Assembly (NCBI GenBank): GCA_023386455.1
Contig: JAEWJO010000283.1
Location: 1 to 6,024 of the forward strand
Length of the DNA stretch: 6,024 nt
Reading direction: 5' to 3'
From: Pseudomonadota bacterium
GTDB lineage: Bacteria > Myxococcota_A > Polyangia > Haliangiales > Haliangiaceae
Shown here: positions 4,824 to 6,024 of the stretch, piece by piece
Position numbering within the stretch: the first letter of the stretch is position 1
Layout: each line of letters starts with the position of its first letter
Position numbers and translations under genes: made by a program
Notes under the pieces: model-generated
Seen by the model: the letters and a program-made list of their open reading frames with translations, nothing else
What the model was told of the DNA's origin: nothing
The model's database searches: none

Positions 4824-5234
4824 CTAGAACGTGAAGATCTGGTCCGGGCGCTTCTCGGCCGGCTTGGGAGCGGGCTGCTCCTGCTTCGGCTTGATCACCG
4901 GCGGCGGGGGCTCGACGGCGAAGCGCGCCGCGGCCGACGTCATCGGAACCGGCGCCGGAGCGACGGGACGCGACTCGGTGATGCCACCGGGGCGGACCGG
5001 GTTCGGCAGGGCCGGCGTGGCCGGCTTGGCCGGCATCGGAGCAGCCGGACGCACCGGCGTGGGGCGAATGATGTCGACCGTACCGGTCGCCTCGCCACCC
5101 TGCCCCAGGAAGTCACCCACGCGGGTCTCGACGAACTGGCTCATCGAGATGTTGTTCGACTCGCAGAACGACTTCAGTCGCTCGTAGGTAGTACGGCTTA
5201 CACTGATGCTGCGCCGAGTCTGCTTCTTCGCCAT
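4824..5234 (-). CDS. Ribbon-helix-helix domain protein with proline-rich tail
   Basis: A 136-residue protein. Residues 7-43 fit a ribbon-helix-helix DNA-binding fold: a basic lead (AKKQTRR), a short beta strand RSISVS (8-13), helix TTYERLKSFCESNN (15-28), a turn ISMS (29-32), and helix QFVETRVGDFL (33-43). Such domains dimerise and contact DNA with the paired strands. From residue 44 on, the chain is low-complexity: about 23 prolines in 93 residues, with many Ala, Val, Lys and Arg, so it should be disordered. It ends in the distinct tip DQIFTF, which looks like a short binding motif rather than random tail. ATG 5234 is preceded by AAGGA (5245-5241) with 6 bases spacing. The gene lies 212 bases downstream of hemF on the same strand and probably has its own promoter. 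The role (repressor, nucoid-associated or partition-like adaptor) cannot be told from sequence. There is no toxin gene next to it, so a toxin-antitoxin role is unlikely. Confidence 0.85.
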   Translation of the reverse strand: MAKKQTRRSISVSRTTYERLKSFCESNNISMSQFVETRVGDFLGQGGEATGTVDIIRPTPVRPAAPMPAKPATPALPNPVRPGGITESRPVAPAPVPMTSAAARFAVEPPPPVIKPKQEQPAPKPAEKRPDQIFTF

Positions 5235-5250
5235 GATATTTCCTTACGCT

Positions 5251-5315
5251 ACGGGTAGGGTGCCGTCAAGGCGAACCTACTAGCCTTGTACTCCCGTGAA
5301 CGAGGAGGACCCTAC
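5251..5315 (-). promoter_or_regulatory. Nested inverted repeats upstream of the ribbon-helix-helix gene (candidate operator)
   Basis: CAAGGC (5267-5272) and GCCTTG (5283-5288) form a 6-bp dyad with a 10-base spacer. Outside it GTAGGGT (5255-5261) matches ACCCTAC (5309-5315), and ACGGG (5251-5255) matches CCCGT (5293-5297). Read on the - strand, the gene-proximal arm of the inner dyad overlaps TTGACG (5269-5264), a good -35 hexamer, although no convincing -10 lies at 17 bases. The arrangement would suit autoregulation by the encoded DNA-binding protein, or a structured 5' leader. This is inference from symmetry only. Confidence 0.35.
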
Positions 5316-5336
5316 ACGAGACCCCTGACAACGAAG

Positions 5337-5427
5337 GATCTCGGAATCGCGAGTCGCGGCGATCACTTGGAGATCACGCGCGATCGCGGCGGTCGCGAAG
5401 CGATCCCTCCTACGAGGAATGCCGATC
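5337..5427. repeat. Cluster of six GATC sites, mostly spaced by whole helical turns
   Basis: GATC occurs at 5337, 5361, 5372, 5382, 5402 and 5424. The last five are separated by 11, 10, 20 and 22 bases, close to multiples of 10.5, and two of them are extended to GATCAC (5361-5366 and 5372-5377). GATCGC (5382-5387) and GCGATC (5400-5405) also form an inverted repeat. The cluster fills the gap between hemF and the ribbon-helix-helix gene. GATC is common within this genome's codons too, so chance is possible. Confidence 0.35.
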
Positions 5428-5446
5428 GCGACGGGTCGAACGAGGG

Positions 5447-6024
5447 TCAGCTGGCGCGGCCGAGCCAGTCGGTCGGCCGGAGCTGGGCGATGAGCTCGGC
5501 CTCGGGCGATCCCGGCTGGGGCATCACGTCGTAGTCCCAGCGCACGAGCGGCGGCAGCGACATGAGGATCGACTCGATCCGGCCGTTGGTCTTCAGACCG
5601 AACAGCGTCCCGCGATCGTGGATCAGGTTGAACTCGACGTAGCGCCCGCGACGACGCAGCTGCCACGCGCGCTCGGTCTCGCCGAACGGGAGCGCCTGGC
5701 GGCGCTGCGCGATCGGGAGGTACGCACGGGTGAACGCGCGGCCGAGATCCTGGACGAACGCGAAGATGTCCTCGGCCGGGTGCTCGGCCTTGGAGCCGAG
5801 GTAGTCGAAGAAGACGCCGCCGACGCCGCGGGTCTCGCCGCGATGCGGGAGGAAGAAGTACTCGTCACACCAGGTCTTGAACCGTGCGTAATCGCCGATC
5901 GGGGCGTGACGGTCGCAGACGTCCGCGAGCGTCTGGTGGAAGTGGACCGCGTCGTCTCGGAAGAAGTAGTAAGGCGTCAGGTCGGCGCCGCCGCCGAACC
6001 AGATCACGTCGCCCTTCTGGATAC
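5447..6024 (-). CDS. hemF: Oxygen-dependent coproporphyrinogen III oxidase (HemF), 5' end outside window
   Basis: About 190 C-terminal residues of HemF, out of roughly 300 in E. coli; the frame runs open through the right edge, and the GTG at 6007-6005 encodes an internal Val in DVIWFGGGADLTPYY. The enzyme converts coproporphyrinogen III to protoporphyrinogen IX with O2 in cytoplasmic haem synthesis. Hallmark blocks are present in order: WFGGGADLTPYYFF, the segment FKTWCDEYFFLPHRGETRGV with GGVFFDYL, RRGRYVEFNLIHDRGTLFGL, RIESILMSLPPLVRWDYD and the C-terminal GSPEAEL with DWL. All conserved acidic and Arg/His positions I can recall for this region are kept, so it looks intact. It reads in the same direction as the ribbon-helix-helix gene 212 bases further on. 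No obvious terminator follows the stop. Confidence 0.96.
   Translation of the reverse strand, partial: IQKGDVIWFGGGADLTPYYFFRDDAVHFHQTLADVCDRHAPIGDYARFKTWCDEYFFLPHRGETRGVGGVFFDYLGSKAEHPAEDIFAFVQDLGRAFTRAYLPIAQRRQALPFGETERAWQLRRRGRYVEFNLIHDRGTLFGLKTNGRIESILMSLPPLVRWDYDVMPQPGSPEAELIAQLRPTDWLGRAS

Noticed and set aside
4824..5234. Antitoxin of a toxin-antitoxin pair
   Set aside because: Ribbon-helix-helix antitoxins are encoded next to a toxin gene. Here the neighbours are hemF and a gene-poor region, and the long proline-rich tail does not resemble a toxin-neutralising segment.
4767..5258. 163-residue + strand frame
   Set aside because: It is antisense to the ribbon-helix-helix gene, and its Arg/Gly/Asp-rich sequence is the complement of the proline-rich tail.

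Overview
The window is chromosomal DNA from a high-GC bacterium whose genes use G or C at nearly every third codon position. The gene set is a COG2907/DUF1365/cyclopropane-synthase-like group, a calmodulin-like EF-hand protein, a short QueF, an oxygen-dependent HemF, and a ribbon-helix-helix protein with a long proline-rich tail. That set and the base composition suggest a myxobacterium or relative (Myxococcota); this is an inference, because no rRNA or other phylogenetic marker is present.

Left part (1-3106, + strand): an apparent lipid-modification operon. The 3' end of a COG2907 FAD-dependent oxidoreductase is followed at close spacing by a DUF1365 (COG3496) protein, a small EF-hand protein, and a COG2230 SAM-dependent methyltransferase of the cyclopropane-fatty-acid-synthase superfamily. 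Oxidoreductase, DUF1365 and methyltransferase form a widespread conserved trio that acts on unsaturated acyl chains of membrane phospholipids. The EF-hand gene between DUF1365 and the methyltransferase is the unusual element.

Middle (3107-4291): a 48-residue, histidine-rich, single-pass membrane protein on the - strand starts the section; its stop codon abuts the methyltransferase stop. Divergent from it is a probable small secreted lipoprotein of unknown function (+). This converges on queF (-), which encodes the reductase that makes preQ1 for queuosine.

Right part (4292-6024): a 532-base stretch without a convincing conventional gene follows. It has lower GC than the genes and holds several hairpins, a 13-codon mini-ORF behind a very strong Shine-Dalgarno sequence, a textbook intrinsic terminator reading on the + strand, and a separate 15-bp stem-loop. 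It probably encodes a small RNA or tiny peptide. Beyond it, on the - strand, lie the ribbon-helix-helix protein, whose upstream region is rich in inverted and helically phased short repeats, and the 3' two thirds of hemF (coproporphyrinogen III oxidase, haem synthesis), which runs off the right edge.

I see no transposon, CRISPR array, tRNA, rRNA or prophage gene. The parts most worth following up are the EF-hand insertion in the lipid operon, the structured RNA-like locus at about 4360-4660, and the ribbon-helix-helix protein with its conserved-looking C-terminal tip.
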